From: Lysinibacillus sphaericus
Lineage (GTDB): Bacteria; Bacillota; Bacilli; Bacillales_A; Planococcaceae
Length of the DNA stretch: 64,000 nucleotides
Reading direction: 5' to 3'
NCBI RefSeq assembly: GCF_002982115.1
Contig: NZ_CP019980.1
Span: forward strand, 3,232,001-3,296,000
The notes under the pieces: generated by a model
The model's input: only the letters and a program-made list of their open reading frames with translations
Told to the model about the DNA's origin: nothing
The model's database searches: none
Position numbers and translations under genes: made by a program
Part shown: positions 9,750 through 17,440 of the stretch, piece after piece
Position numbering within the stretch: the first letter of the stretch is position 1
How the letters are laid out: each line of letters opens with the position of its first letter

Positions 9750-9794
9750 GTGCCTGGCACCCAAACAATTGTGAAAATTTCGAGTGCCCGGCAC
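9750..9794 (+). repeat. Dispersed palindromic repeat, copy B
   Basis: A 45-base element with arms GTGCCTGGCACCC and GAGTGCCCGGCAC around an AAACAATTGTGAAAATTTC core, same layout as copy A. It lies between the permease stop and the 3' remnant of the split Rpn gene. Confidence 0.75.
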
Positions 9795-9802
9795 CTAAAG
9801 TT

Positions 9803-9907
9803 TTAATCAAGTAATTCTTTTAACTGGTTAATTTCAGTAATTGTTAGCTCTGTTAATTCTGCGATTGTTTCAATATTGGTTTCTCTCTTCAATAACTTTA
9901 ACGCAAT
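9803..9907 (-). pseudogene. 3' fragment of Rpn-family nuclease gene, cut off by IS
   Basis: Read on the minus strand from the IS edge, an open frame runs 34 codons to a TAA. It begins I-A-L-K-L-L-K-R-E and ends in a helix rich in E-L-T-E-L and L-K-E-L-L-D. This is the usual C-terminal tail of Rpn/PD-(D/E)XK transposase-like nucleases. It continues in frame from the larger fragment on the other side of the IS (…V-Q-K-E / I-A-L-K…), so the two pieces were one gene. Confidence 0.8.
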
Positions 9908-9948
9908 TGGGACTGACCCCGATATATAAGACACTAAACAAAAAAGCA

Positions 9949-10797
9949 TTACCCAACCCGTTGTCGGTATTGAACCGGCGACAGGTTGTTTAGTTTCGTT
10001 TGAATTCGGTTATTGTTATAATAGTTTATATAGTCTTTGACAGTTTGTTCTACGATGGCCGTCGTAGTACTGTTCAAATTGTCTAAGTAGAATGTTTCAG
10101 ACTTTAACACAGAATGAAACGATTCGATTGGGGCATTATCAGCGGGCGTACCTTTACGGGACATGCTCATGGTAATGCCTTTTGCTTTTACGGCCTGTTG
10201 ATAACCATACGATGTGTATACCGCCCCTTGGTCACTGTGCAACGTACACCCTTCGGGCAAATGATGAAGTTGAGCTAATGTATCCAGCACAAAATCAGTA
10301 TCTTGGCAGTCTCCAATCGAATAGGCAATAATTTCACCATTATATAAATCTTGAATACTTGAAAGATACAACTGTTTTTGACCAAATGGCAAGTAAGTAA
10401 TATCAGTTACGAGCTTCTGTAACGGTGCGGTGGCTTCAAAATCGCGATTTAATAAATTTGCTGCGATTGCATAAGGTTGTCCTGTTCGTTTCCGTTTTTT
10501 CACTTTCACGCGACATTGCCAACCATATTTTTGCATAATACGTTGAACCACTTTATGATTGACGCACATTTCTTGACGTAAGAGTGCTGTAATTTTTCTG
10601 TAGCCATAGCGAAATTTATTTGTACGACAGAGTTCACCGATACGTCTCTCTATTGTTTGACGAGACCTTGCATCGGTTGATGCCTGTTTCCAACGATAGT
10701 AGGTAGATCGTGCAATCCCAAAATGTTTACAAATGTCCTTTACAGACATTATGCTTCTTAGTGACGCAACTAATTGTACTGCTACTTCTCCAACCAC
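9949..10797 (-). CDS. IS3-family transposase OrfB (DDE integrase core)
   Basis: A 282-residue catalytic subunit. An HTH_21-like region (residues 20-100, with R-Y-G-Y-R-K-I-T) precedes the rve integrase core. The DDE residues fit V-T-D-I-T-Y, L-H-S-D-Q-G and D-N-A-P-I-E-S-F. It is normally made as an OrfAB fusion through -1 frameshifting; its frame stays open upstream of the first ATG back to the slippery site, which supports this. It overlaps orfA by 16 bases. Confidence 0.92.
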   Translation of the reverse strand: MVGEVAVQLVASLRSIMSVKDICKHFGIARSTYYRWKQASTDARSRQTIERRIGELCRTNKFRYGYRKITALLRQEMCVNHKVVQRIMQKYGWQCRVKVKKRKRTGQPYAIAANLLNRDFEATAPLQKLVTDITYLPFGQKQLYLSSIQDLYNGEIIAYSIGDCQDTDFVLDTLAQLHHLPEGCTLHSDQGAVYTSYGYQQAVKAKGITMSMSRKGTPADNAPIESFHSVLKSETFYLDNLNSTTTAIVEQTVKDYINYYNNNRIQTKLNNLSPVQYRQRVG

Positions 10798-11099
10798 TTC
10801 CTCTCCAATTCTGCGTACTTTTTTAGCACCTCAATTTGTTGCTTTAAATAACGGTTTTCCAATGCTAATTTCGTTTGTTCATTGTCCGGTTCAGGACCCT
10901 TATTAAAGATATATTGTTTGCCTACAGGTTGTTTCAAACGATTGACTTCACCATTTCTATACCAACGCACCCATGTTTCGACCTGTGTTTTATGGCGTAT
11001 ATTTAATTCCAATAGAATCTGTTTGACAGGTACACCTGCTAATCGCATCTTAATCGCTTTCATTTTTACTTCATAGGGATAACTCACTCTTGTTCCCAT
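10782..11099 (-). CDS. IS3-family transposase OrfA (HTH)
   Basis: A 105-residue protein with an N-terminal helix-turn-helix (K-M-K-A-I-K-M-R-L-A-G-V … T-Q-V-E-T-W-V-R-W-Y) and a C-terminal coiled coil (residues 75-100). OrfA binds the IS ends and, fused to OrfB, forms the active transposase. It starts 97 bases inside the right end of the element, at an ATG after GGAGGTG. Confidence 0.9.
   Translation of the reverse strand: MGTRVSYPYEVKMKAIKMRLAGVPVKQILLELNIRHKTQVETWVRWYRNGEVNRLKQPVGKQYIFNKGPEPDNEQTKLALENRYLKQQIEVLKKYAELERKWLEK
10816..10822 (-). promoter_or_regulatory. Programmed -1 frameshift site (A AAA AAG)
   Basis: On the minus strand the heptamer A-AAA-AAG lies in the correct phase of orfA (Leu-Lys-Lys codons), 13 codons before the orfA stop. 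A shift of -1 here continues into the open orfB frame. This is the standard IS3-family arrangement. Confidence 0.8.
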
Positions 11100-11196
11100 A
11101 GAAAAAACACCTCCAAATTGAAATTTAAGTATCTATACCCGAATTTCAATCGAAGATGCTTTTTTTATTTGTCTATACCTATTGGGGTCAGTTCCA

Positions 11197-12082
11197 TTTC
11201 CTTCTGCACCTTTTTTTCTCCGTGTTTAATGCCTTGTTCTATTCCCTGTGCTATGCCTTGTTCTATTCCTTTCAATAGCCCTTCTTGCTCAGCTATATAT
11301 TTTGTATCTTCTAGCTTCGCCGCCTCATCAAGGATATATTTCAAACGAGATTGATATGCATAATAATCTTCAGGGGACTGACTTAAATCATGCCAAACAT
11401 TCATAGCATTGAATAACTCCTCATCTTTCATGGCAAGCTCCTCCAATTCTAAATAAATTTCTTCATAGACTTTCTGTTTACGTCCATCAACCATTCCCAG
11501 TAGCATTAACCATCTATCCAAGACATTTTTAAAAGAATCCAATTGTTTTGCATACCATTGCTGTATAAATCGATTAATATCGATAAAATGTATTTCAAGT
11601 ACGTCATCCATTTTCAAATTATCTTGATTATCATAAAGTTGAAAAATAGAATGATAATTTTTTGTGTGTTCAAATAACGTAAAATTACAAATATTTATAG
11701 TAATTGTCGGTCGTAATTTATGATACCCCATCCCTTTACGCAGTTGCGAAGTATAAATTCTTGACCAATAGTACAGTGTTCGTTTCATCATATCGTATTG
11801 ATTGGTTAATTGAATTTCAACATTAACAAATAACTCATCTTGTGTTTTCACTAAAATATCCAAGCGAGATTGCTTATCATCTACATGTTCACTACCAAAT
11901 TCTTGACTTATAAAAGTAACTTCTTTAATAGCATTTCTCCCTGTACGATTTAATAAAGCATTCAGGAATACTATAGTAATAGCCTTATTTTTATCCGTAC
12001 CAAATAATTGTTTAAAAGCATAATCTACTTTTAAATCTATAAATTTTTCAAGTGGGATTTTACGAAAAGTCTTTACACTCAT
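11197..12082 (-). pseudogene. Rpn-family recombination-promoting nuclease, 5' fragment truncated by IS
   Basis: About 295 codons of a PD-(D/E)XK_2 (Rpn/putative transposase) nuclease. It opens M-S-V-K-T-F-R-K, then D-L-K-V-D-Y-A-F-K-Q-L-F-G-T, with catalytic residues in R-L-D-I-L-V and V-E-I-Q-L. The tail has a repeated G-I-E/A-Q-G pattern typical of the family. The ATG at 12082 has GGAG eight bases upstream. After the last native codons the frame runs into the IS and stops ten residues later, losing the 34-residue native tail. The catalytic domain is intact, so a shortened protein may still be active; known Rpn proteins stimulate DNA breaks and recombination. Confidence 0.8.
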
Positions 12083-12147
12083 GCGCATCACTCCAATTGA
12101 TTTACCACAATTATAACATTTTTTTGATTTTAAAAAAAACGAAAAAG

Positions 12148-12218
12148 GTGCCTGACACTTAAACAATTCTGGTGGCAGGCACTCAAACAATTCAGAATAT
12201 TCCGGGTGTCAGGCACCC
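12148..12218 (+). repeat. Dispersed palindromic repeat, compound copy C
   Basis: A half copy (GTGCCTGACACTTAAACAAT…) is followed at once by a full copy with arms GGCAGGCACTC and GGGTGTCAGGCACC. A further fragment CTGGCACCC follows at 12223. It looks like a nested or tandem duplication. It lies between the start of the Rpn gene and the stop of the MFS gene. Confidence 0.75.
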
Positions 12219-12235
12219 TTAACTGGCACCCTTAA

Positions 12236-13429
12236 CTAATGATTAGATTGGATGTTTAAATTGGCTATCTTCTCTTGTTGTTTTAACACGATCCACTTAC
12301 CGCATAACATTACAATTAGCCCTAGCAATACGATGCTGCCTGCAAAAATGAGTGCTGCCTTGTAGCTGCTAAAAATGACCACAAGTTGTCCAGCTATAAT
12401 TGGCCCGATAATTTGTCCAAACGCATAGAACGTTGTCAACAATGACACGACTGGACCACTCTGTGTTGGAAATAGCTGTCTAGCATAGGCAGTTGTTAGC
12501 GTAACAATACCGACGAATGTTAAACCAAATAAAAATGAAGACAATAGCACACTCCATACTGTTTGTGAAAATACCGGCAACAATATCCCTAGCACTTGTA
12601 GTATGTAAGCCACAAATAAAATTTTTATTGCAGAAAACTTCTCTAATAGTACTGTCCAAACTGGAGCAGATGGAATAGCCGCTACACCAACAATGACCCA
12701 ACTATAAGAGGAATATGATTGGAGCGATGGAATGTTGTGAATAATGTCCACTAAAAATGTACCAGTTATAATATAACCAAGCCCCTCAAACCCATATGCC
12801 GCAATTAGCCAAGGCATAAAACCCCGCGACATTTTTGCATCTGCCGTTTTCGTTACTTTCACGCTATCGTGTACTTGTAAATTTCTCCATAATAGAAATG
12901 TAATCACTAAAAATAGTGCGGATAAAATGCCTAAGCCAATCCAAGTACCTTGCCAAGCAAAACGTGCTTCAATAAAAGGTACGAATAAACCTGAAATGGC
13001 AATACCAAGCCCTATACCACTAAATAAATAGCCTGACCACTTTGTGAGCGTTTGTTTGGCCAAATAATCCATAATAATACTAGAAGTTAAAACAAAAATA
13101 AGTCCCCCTGTAATCCCTGCAATTAATCGTAGAACAAGCCAAACACTATAGAGCTCAATTAGCCCCATAAGCACAACAGAAATGACATTTAATACCACAC
13201 TCAACAGTAAAAAATGTTTCCGCTGTCGGTAAATAAATCCCGCCCATAATGCCCCAATAAAATAACCAATATAATTACTAGATGCTAAAAAGCCTGCAAC
13301 CTCAAATGAAAAGCCAACATCCTCCCGCATAAACGGCAAAATGGGCGTAAAAGCAAAACGGCTAATCCCCATCGCTACAACTAGTAATAGTACTCCCCCA
13401 AATAAAATACCAATGTGTTGACGATTCAT
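12236..13429 (-). CDS. YbfB/YjiJ family MFS transporter
   Basis: A 397-residue major facilitator with 12 predicted helices. The first segment (…V-A-M-G-I-S-R-F-A-F-T-P-I-L-P) and the A-S-S-N-Y-I-G-Y-F-I-G-A-L motif are characteristic of the YbfB/YjiJ group. Substrate unknown. The ATG at 13429 is chosen because GGGGGAGAGG lies just upstream; the longer frame from a TTG has no such site. It is a single gene with a palindromic repeat 18 bases after its stop. Confidence 0.85.
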   Translation of the reverse strand: MNRQHIGILFGGVLLLVVAMGISRFAFTPILPFMREDVGFSFEVAGFLASSNYIGYFIGALWAGFIYRQRKHFLLLSVVLNVISVVLMGLIELYSVWLVLRLIAGITGGLIFVLTSSIIMDYLAKQTLTKWSGYLFSGIGLGIAISGLFVPFIEARFAWQGTWIGLGILSALFLVITFLLWRNLQVHDSVKVTKTADAKMSRGFMPWLIAAYGFEGLGYIITGTFLVDIIHNIPSLQSYSSYSWVIVGVAAIPSAPVWTVLLEKFSAIKILFVAYILQVLGILLPVFSQTVWSVLLSSFLFGLTFVGIVTLTTAYARQLFPTQSGPVVSLLTTFYAFGQIIGPIIAGQLVVIFSSYKAALIFAGSIVLLGLIVMLCGKWIVLKQQEKIANLNIQSNH

Positions 13430-13551
13430 CGCATCCTCTCCCCCTTTGTTAATAAAAGGATACTGAATGCTCCTTAATAAAGCAATTAAATTTATAAATT
13501 TTACCAATATTCAAAATAATAAAGGGAGGTGGTTTTACACTTTTCTTTTTA

Positions 13552-13582
13552 CAAAAAAGACCCAAGCATTCACACTTGAGTC
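13552..13582 (-). terminator. Rho-independent terminator of the small membrane-peptide gene
   Basis: On the minus strand GACTCAAG pairs with CTTGGGTC (one G-U) around an eight-base loop and is followed by six T. It lies about 20 bases after the stop of the 31-codon gene, supporting that gene as a real transcription unit. Confidence 0.7.
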
Positions 13583-13600
13583 GTCGATTAGGCGATTTAT

Positions 13601-13696
13601 TTAATAATTAGCTTTTAAACTAATAACAAGTAATACTATAAGCAAAAAAACACCAACACATACTCCCATAACTAGGCTTACTTTCCTACCAAGCAT
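13601..13696 (-). CDS. Small single-span membrane protein, 31 aa
   Basis: A short ORF starting at an ATG with AAGGAGGGG upstream and a second GA-rich box nearer the start. The peptide has a basic N-terminus (M-L-G-R-K), one 20-residue hydrophobic helix, then K-A-N-Y. Its own terminator lies directly downstream. No family recognised; small membrane peptides of this type are common in Bacillales and often act on larger membrane complexes. Confidence 0.55.
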   Translation of the reverse strand: MLGRKVSLVMGVCVGVFLLIVLLVISLKANY

Positions 13697-13885
13697 GTCC
13701 TTTCAATCCCCTCCTTTTGGGCATTTCCAAAAAATCTTATATAGCACCTATTTATTCCGATTTTCTCGCAACAAACTACGATAACAATTCTCATTTACAG
13801 TTTATATAAAGATTATTAATTTGCCAAGCCTCATTTTCCCACTACTTTCTACATCAGGTGAAAAGTAAAATATTCGTTTTTTTTA

Positions 13886-13914
13886 TAGACTTTATAGTTT
13901 TATTATCCTATAAT
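13886..13914 (+). promoter_or_regulatory. Sigma-A type promoter of the guanine deaminase gene
   Basis: TAGACT, a 17-base spacer and a perfect TATAAT. It lies 43 bases before the ATG. A CGAACATT sequence follows near 13937 but does not form a standard PurR box pair. Confidence 0.55.
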
Positions 13915-13956
13915 ATTCCCTGCTGATACCAAAATACGAACATTGAGGTGTAAACT

Positions 13957-15327
13957 ATGTTTAAATATACGCAAATTTTCAAAGGAACTGCTTTTTCAAG
14001 TAAGTCTTCCAAAGAAGTACAAATTTTACAAGACTACCTGTTTTGCATTAACGCAGACGGAATAATCGAAAAAACGATTGCGCCAGAGCATCCTGACTAT
14101 CAAACAGTACTACATACATATAAAGGGAAAGAAAATTTCTACCAATTAACTGATGGCCAGTATTTCTTCCCAGGCTTTGTCGATTTGCATGTCCATGCAC
14201 CACAATGGGCTCAAGCCGGTACTGCTCTAGACATCCCCCTATATGACTGGCTCAACACCTATACCTTCCCTATCGAATCGAAGTTCTCGGACTTAGCATT
14301 TGCGAAAGAGGTCTATGAAGATTTAGTAAGTACCCTTCTTGCCAATGGCACAACAACATCGTTGTACTTTGCAACAGTTCATAAGGAAGCAAGCCTATTA
14401 TTAGCTGAAATCTGTGCTACAAAAGGACAACGTGGTCTTGTTGGGAAAGTTGTCATGGATGACCCTGAACAAAACCCTGCATTTTATCGAGATGCAAATA
14501 CGGCAACAGCATTAGCGGATACAGAAGAGTTTATTTTAGCTGTTAAAGAATTAGCGAAATCTACCAAGCAAGGCGTATATCCTGTTGTAACACCTCGCTT
14601 TATTCCAAGTTGTACAAATAGTGCTTTAAAAGGTTTAGGTGAATTGGCAGCTAAGTATGATACACATATTCAATCTCATTGTAGTGAAAGTGACTGGGAG
14701 CATAGGTACGTGCAAGACCGCTTCAACAAAAATGATGCCTACGCTTTACATGATTTTGGTCTATTAGGTGATAAGTCTGTTATGGCACATTGTAATTTCT
14801 TAAACGATGAAGATGCCACACTATTTGCTGAAACTGGTACTGCTATCGGCCATTGTCCAATTTCAAATGCTTATTTTGCTAACAGCGTTATTCCCATTGC
14901 CCGCTTCCATGCAAAAGGTGTAGATATTGGTTTAGGCTCAGACATTTCAGGTGGCTTCTCACCTAGTCTTTTTGATAATGCAAGACAGGCGGTAATGTCA
15001 TCTAGAATGTTGGAAGATGGTGTGAATACAGAACTTCCTGCAGACAAACGTGGCGTGCCAAATTCGCGCATTACTATCAACGAAGCATTCTATTTAGCAA
15101 CAGCTGGCGGTGGTGAAAGTTTAAGTCTTCCAATTGGTCGCTTACAAGAAAACTATACGTGGGATGTTCAAGTAATCGATACAAAAGTAGCATCTGCTAA
15201 ACTACCAATCTTTGATAACAAAGAAAAACTGATTGATATCTTCCAAAAAATCATGTATCTAGTACGTCCTGAAAATATTCGAGAAGTATGGGTGCAAGGC
15301 ATTAAAGTGCACGAAAGAACAGAATAA
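13957..15327 (+). CDS. guaD: Guanine deaminase (amidohydrolase type)
   Basis: A 456-residue metal-dependent amidohydrolase that turns guanine into xanthine plus ammonia in purine salvage or nitrogen scavenging. The metal-binding D-L-H-V-H motif follows P-G-F-V near residue 75, with the family-typical P-Q-W-A-Q-A-G after it. Further ligands sit in H-C-S-E-S-D, A-H-C-N-F and G-S-D-I-S-G-G. The length fits the large amidohydrolase family, not the short cytidine-deaminase-like GuaD of B. subtilis. A purine permease gene follows after 96 bases, so transport and deamination are probably linked. Confidence 0.9.
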   Translation: MFKYTQIFKGTAFSSKSSKEVQILQDYLFCINADGIIEKTIAPEHPDYQTVLHTYKGKENFYQLTDGQYFFPGFVDLHVHAPQWAQAGTALDIPLYDWLNTYTFPIESKFSDLAFAKEVYEDLVSTLLANGTTTSLYFATVHKEASLLLAEICATKGQRGLVGKVVMDDPEQNPAFYRDANTATALADTEEFILAVKELAKSTKQGVYPVVTPRFIPSCTNSALKGLGELAAKYDTHIQSHCSESDWEHRYVQDRFNKNDAYALHDFGLLGDKSVMAHCNFLNDEDATLFAETGTAIGHCPISNAYFANSVIPIARFHAKGVDIGLGSDISGGFSPSLFDNARQAVMSSRMLEDGVNTELPADKRGVPNSRITINEAFYLATAGGGESLSLPIGRLQENYTWDVQVIDTKVASAKLPIFDNKEKLIDIFQKIMYLVRPENIREVWVQGIKVHERTE

Positions 15328-15423
15328 TCTAACGCAAACAGTGGTCTCCCCTTCTCTGTAGCAACAGATGGAGGTCACTAAGTCGTTTTATTTATAAACT
15401 TAACATTTGAGGTGGGCATCTTA

Positions 15424-16770
15424 GTGGAAACGCAAAAAAACAATTTAGCAAACAGTAATACCGCACATTTAACCGTTTTACCCGATGACAAAGTACCATT
15501 CGGTCAATCCGCTCTTCTAGGTTTACAACATGTAATGGCCATGGACGTCTATGTCGTACCTTTCCTAATTGCGATGTTAATAGGCATGCAATCAGGACAA
15601 GCAAGTGCTTTAATACAATCAACATTTATCGCAGCAGGGATTGCGACGATTGTCCAAAGCCATTTCTGCATGAAGCTTCCAATCGCACAAGGACCCTCGT
15701 ATGTACCATTAGGAGCGATAGTTGGTATCTATGCCGCAAGTGGCAGTGGCGAACTTGGTTGGAGCGCTGTACTGGGTGCAAGCCTGATTGGGGCCATTTT
15801 TGTCATCATTTTAGGTTATACAGGTATTTTCAACAAAATCGTTAAAACATTTATTCCCCCAATTGTAGGCGGTACAATTATTTTCGTCGTTGGCTTATCC
15901 CTTATGCCCGTTGGTTTAAGTAGTAATATTTTTGAAGGCGCTGGTGCTACGATTAGCCAAAACATATACTTGGCGCTTATTTCAGCTACCGTATTAATTG
16001 GCTGCGTAATGCTAGGCTCTATATTCCGTCAAAAAGGTCGAGTATTTCGTATTGCCTCCGTTATTATCGCGTTGCTTATCGGTTGTGTCGCTGCAAATAT
16101 TATGGGTATTTTAGATTTATCGGCTGTTGGAAAAGCAAATTGGTTTAGCTTACCGCAATTGCCTTTTGTAGATTACGGCTTTACATTTAACTTTTCAGCT
16201 ATTATAACAATGGTGATTATCTATATTGTCTTAATGGCTGAAACGACGGGTACATGGTTTGCTGTAAGTAATGTAATTGATAAACCATTGACAGATAGAC
16301 AAATTAATCGTGGGGTAATTGGTGAGGGTATTGGCTGTTTCATCGCCTCATTACTCGGTTCTACGCCGGTAACTGGCTATTCAACAAATGCAGGGGTTAT
16401 TTCCATCACAGGTATTGCAAGCCGTCGTATCTTTATTGTTGCAGGTTTTTGGTTTATTTTGTTCGGTTTTTCCGGTAAATTGGCTGCCTTAATCTCTGCC
16501 ATTCCTTCAGCAGTGATCGGTGGCGTCTTTGTCATCGTCTGTGGCATTATCGCCATTAGCGGGTTACAGGTAATGAAAAATGAACATATTGGCGAAAAAG
16601 AAATGTACGTCATTGCTGTTCCTGTTATCTTAACATTAGCGTTAACACTATTACCAAAAGATTTCTTATATGCTTTACCTACAACGGTACAATATTTATT
16701 CGGCTCTCCAATAGCAACAGCTGCGCTCGTTGCCATTATGTTAAATAAAGTATTACCAAATGTTAAATAG
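15424..16770 (+). CDS. NCS2 family purine permease (xanthine/uracil type)
   Basis: A 448-residue permease with about 14 helices. The motifs Q-H-V-M-A-M-D, Q-G-P-S-Y-V-P-L-G and A-E-T-T-G-T-W-F-A-V are those of nucleobase:cation symporter family 2 (PbuX/UraA/PucJ). Neighbourhood points to guanine or xanthine as substrate. A GTG at 15424 is preferred because GAGGTGGG lies seven bases before it; an earlier in-frame GTG would overlap that site. The gene ends at a strong terminator. Confidence 0.88.
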   Translation: METQKNNLANSNTAHLTVLPDDKVPFGQSALLGLQHVMAMDVYVVPFLIAMLIGMQSGQASALIQSTFIAAGIATIVQSHFCMKLPIAQGPSYVPLGAIVGIYAASGSGELGWSAVLGASLIGAIFVIILGYTGIFNKIVKTFIPPIVGGTIIFVVGLSLMPVGLSSNIFEGAGATISQNIYLALISATVLIGCVMLGSIFRQKGRVFRIASVIIALLIGCVAANIMGILDLSAVGKANWFSLPQLPFVDYGFTFNFSAIITMVIIYIVLMAETTGTWFAVSNVIDKPLTDRQINRGVIGEGIGCFIASLLGSTPVTGYSTNAGVISITGIASRRIFIVAGFWFILFGFSGKLAALISAIPSAVIGGVFVIVCGIIAISGLQVMKNEHIGEKEMYVIAVPVILTLALTLLPKDFLYALPTTVQYLFGSPIATAALVAIMLNKVLPNVK

Positions 16771-16782
16771 GTAAGGTTTGGA

Positions 16783-16818
16783 GACTGTAGATAAAGAGAG
16801 TTTATCTACAGTCTTTTT
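16783..16818 (+). terminator. Rho-independent terminator
   Basis: Perfect 13-base arms GACTGTAGATAAA / TTTATCTACAGTC with a five-base loop and TTTTT, ending the guanine deaminase-permease transcript. Confidence 0.92.
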
Positions 16819-16882
16819 GTCTTAAGTGAATCCTATAATATAAAGGCAAAAAAGTACAAACTTTATAGGAAGGATAAAGATA

Positions 16883-16951
16883 TTGGCAAAACAACAAAAG
16901 TCATTACAAATAGTTACAAATAAAAAAAGCCATAACACCTCAAGCACTTGA
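16883..16951 (+). CDS. Possible 22-aa peptide ORF
   Basis: A short ORF from a TTG with AGGAAGGA eight bases upstream and a TATAAT box near 16835. It encodes a basic, Lys/Gln-rich peptide and its 3' end overlaps a terminator hairpin. The unit may equally be a small untranslated RNA. Weak support. Confidence 0.25.
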   Translation: MAKQQKSLQIVTNKKSHNTSST

Positions 16952-16966
16952 GGTATTTTGGCTTTT
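16923..16966. terminator. Bidirectional terminator
   Basis: A hairpin with an ACCTCAA-GCA(C)-TTGAGGT core and outer AAAAGCC/GGCTTTT arms, T-rich on both strands. It ends the HxlR gene transcript (overlapping its stop codon) and the short + transcript. Confidence 0.8.
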
Positions 16967-17310
16967 TATGTTGTCTCTTTTGTCATTTTCTCAAATTCAC
17001 ATAAATCAATCCATTTTTGAATAGACGCTATGACTTCCTGAAATGCTAAGCCATTTGGTGTTAATGCATATTCTACCTTTTTTATCGATGAATCAATGTA
17101 TTTCTTTTCAATTAATCCTGCATTAACAAGCTCATTTAAACGTTCTGTTAGTAAACGATCAGAAATGCCGGGTATTGTGGCATGAATTTCATGATACCTT
17201 TTTGGACCAGGCAACAAAGTATAAATAATCATTCCCATCCAACGTTTCCCTATAAACTCTATTGCCTGATGATAACTACTACATATATGTGAACAGTTTG
17301 ATTGTGTCAT
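16966..17310 (-). CDS. HxlR family transcriptional regulator
   Basis: A 114-residue winged-helix protein of the HxlR/YodB/HypR family. It has an N-terminal Cys pair (C6, C10), I-G-K-R-W-M-G-M-I-I-Y-T-L, K-R-Y-H-E-I, I-S-D-R-L-L-T-E-R-L-N-E-L and L-T-P-N-G. Family members such as YodB and HypR sense quinones or electrophiles through N-terminal cysteines; whether these cysteines do so is inference. It is divergent from a nitroreductase gene, with twin operator-like palindromes between. AGGAGG ribosome site; an extended -10 (TGCTACAAT) lies at 17343-17351. Confidence 0.9.
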   Translation of the reverse strand: MTQSNCSHICSSYHQAIEFIGKRWMGMIIYTLLPGPKRYHEIHATIPGISDRLLTERLNELVNAGLIEKKYIDSSIKKVEYALTPNGLAFQEVIASIQKWIDLCEFEKMTKETT

Positions 17311-17368
17311 CTCATAACCTCCTGTCTGTAATTCCTTATTCTATTGTAGCACACAAAATATTTTTTAT

Positions 17369-17397
17369 TTGACGAATAAACTTACTAATGGTAAGAT
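17369..17397 (+). promoter_or_regulatory. Promoter of the nitroreductase gene
   Basis: TTGACG, 17-base spacer, TAAGAT. The -10 and spacer are covered by the first operator palindrome, which fits repression by the divergent HxlR protein. Confidence 0.6.
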
Positions 17398-17427
17398 TCT
17401 AATCATCAACTTACCATTAGTAAGTTT
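17378..17427. promoter_or_regulatory. Twin operator for the HxlR-type regulator
   Basis: AAACTTACTAATGGTAAG (17378-17395) and its exact reverse complement CTTACCATTAGTAAGTTT (17410-17427). Each arm is itself a near-palindrome CTTAC-N5-GTAAG, the size of site bound by HxlR-family dimers. One arm overlaps the -10, the other covers the early transcribed region just before the ribosome site. Confidence 0.75.
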
Positions 17428-17440
17428 TAAGGAGGACATT

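Larger units (their letters stand above)
9908..11196 (-). mobile_element. IS3-family insertion sequence (IS150-like), about 1.29 kb
   Basis: The ends are imperfect inverted repeats of about 40 bases. The left begins TGGGACTGACCCC (9908) and the right, read inward on the minus strand, TGGAACTGACCCC (11196); matching blocks such as AAAAAAGCAT follow at both ends. It carries overlapping orfA and orfB with an A6G frameshift site. It interrupts an Rpn nuclease gene. A clean 3-base target duplication is not visible; only one or two T bases could be shared, so the exact outer base is uncertain. Both ORFs are intact, so it may still move. Confidence 0.85.

Noticed and set aside
11118..11354. Plus-strand Cys/Pro-rich ORF of 78 codons
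   Set aside because: It is the antisense of the IS end and the GIEQG repeats of the Rpn gene; its repetitive composition is a by-product.
13873..13945. PurR-box-like CGAACATT and TTCG near the guanine deaminase promoter
   Set aside because: The two half-like sites are about 60 bases apart, not in the 16-17-base inverted arrangement of a PurR box pair.
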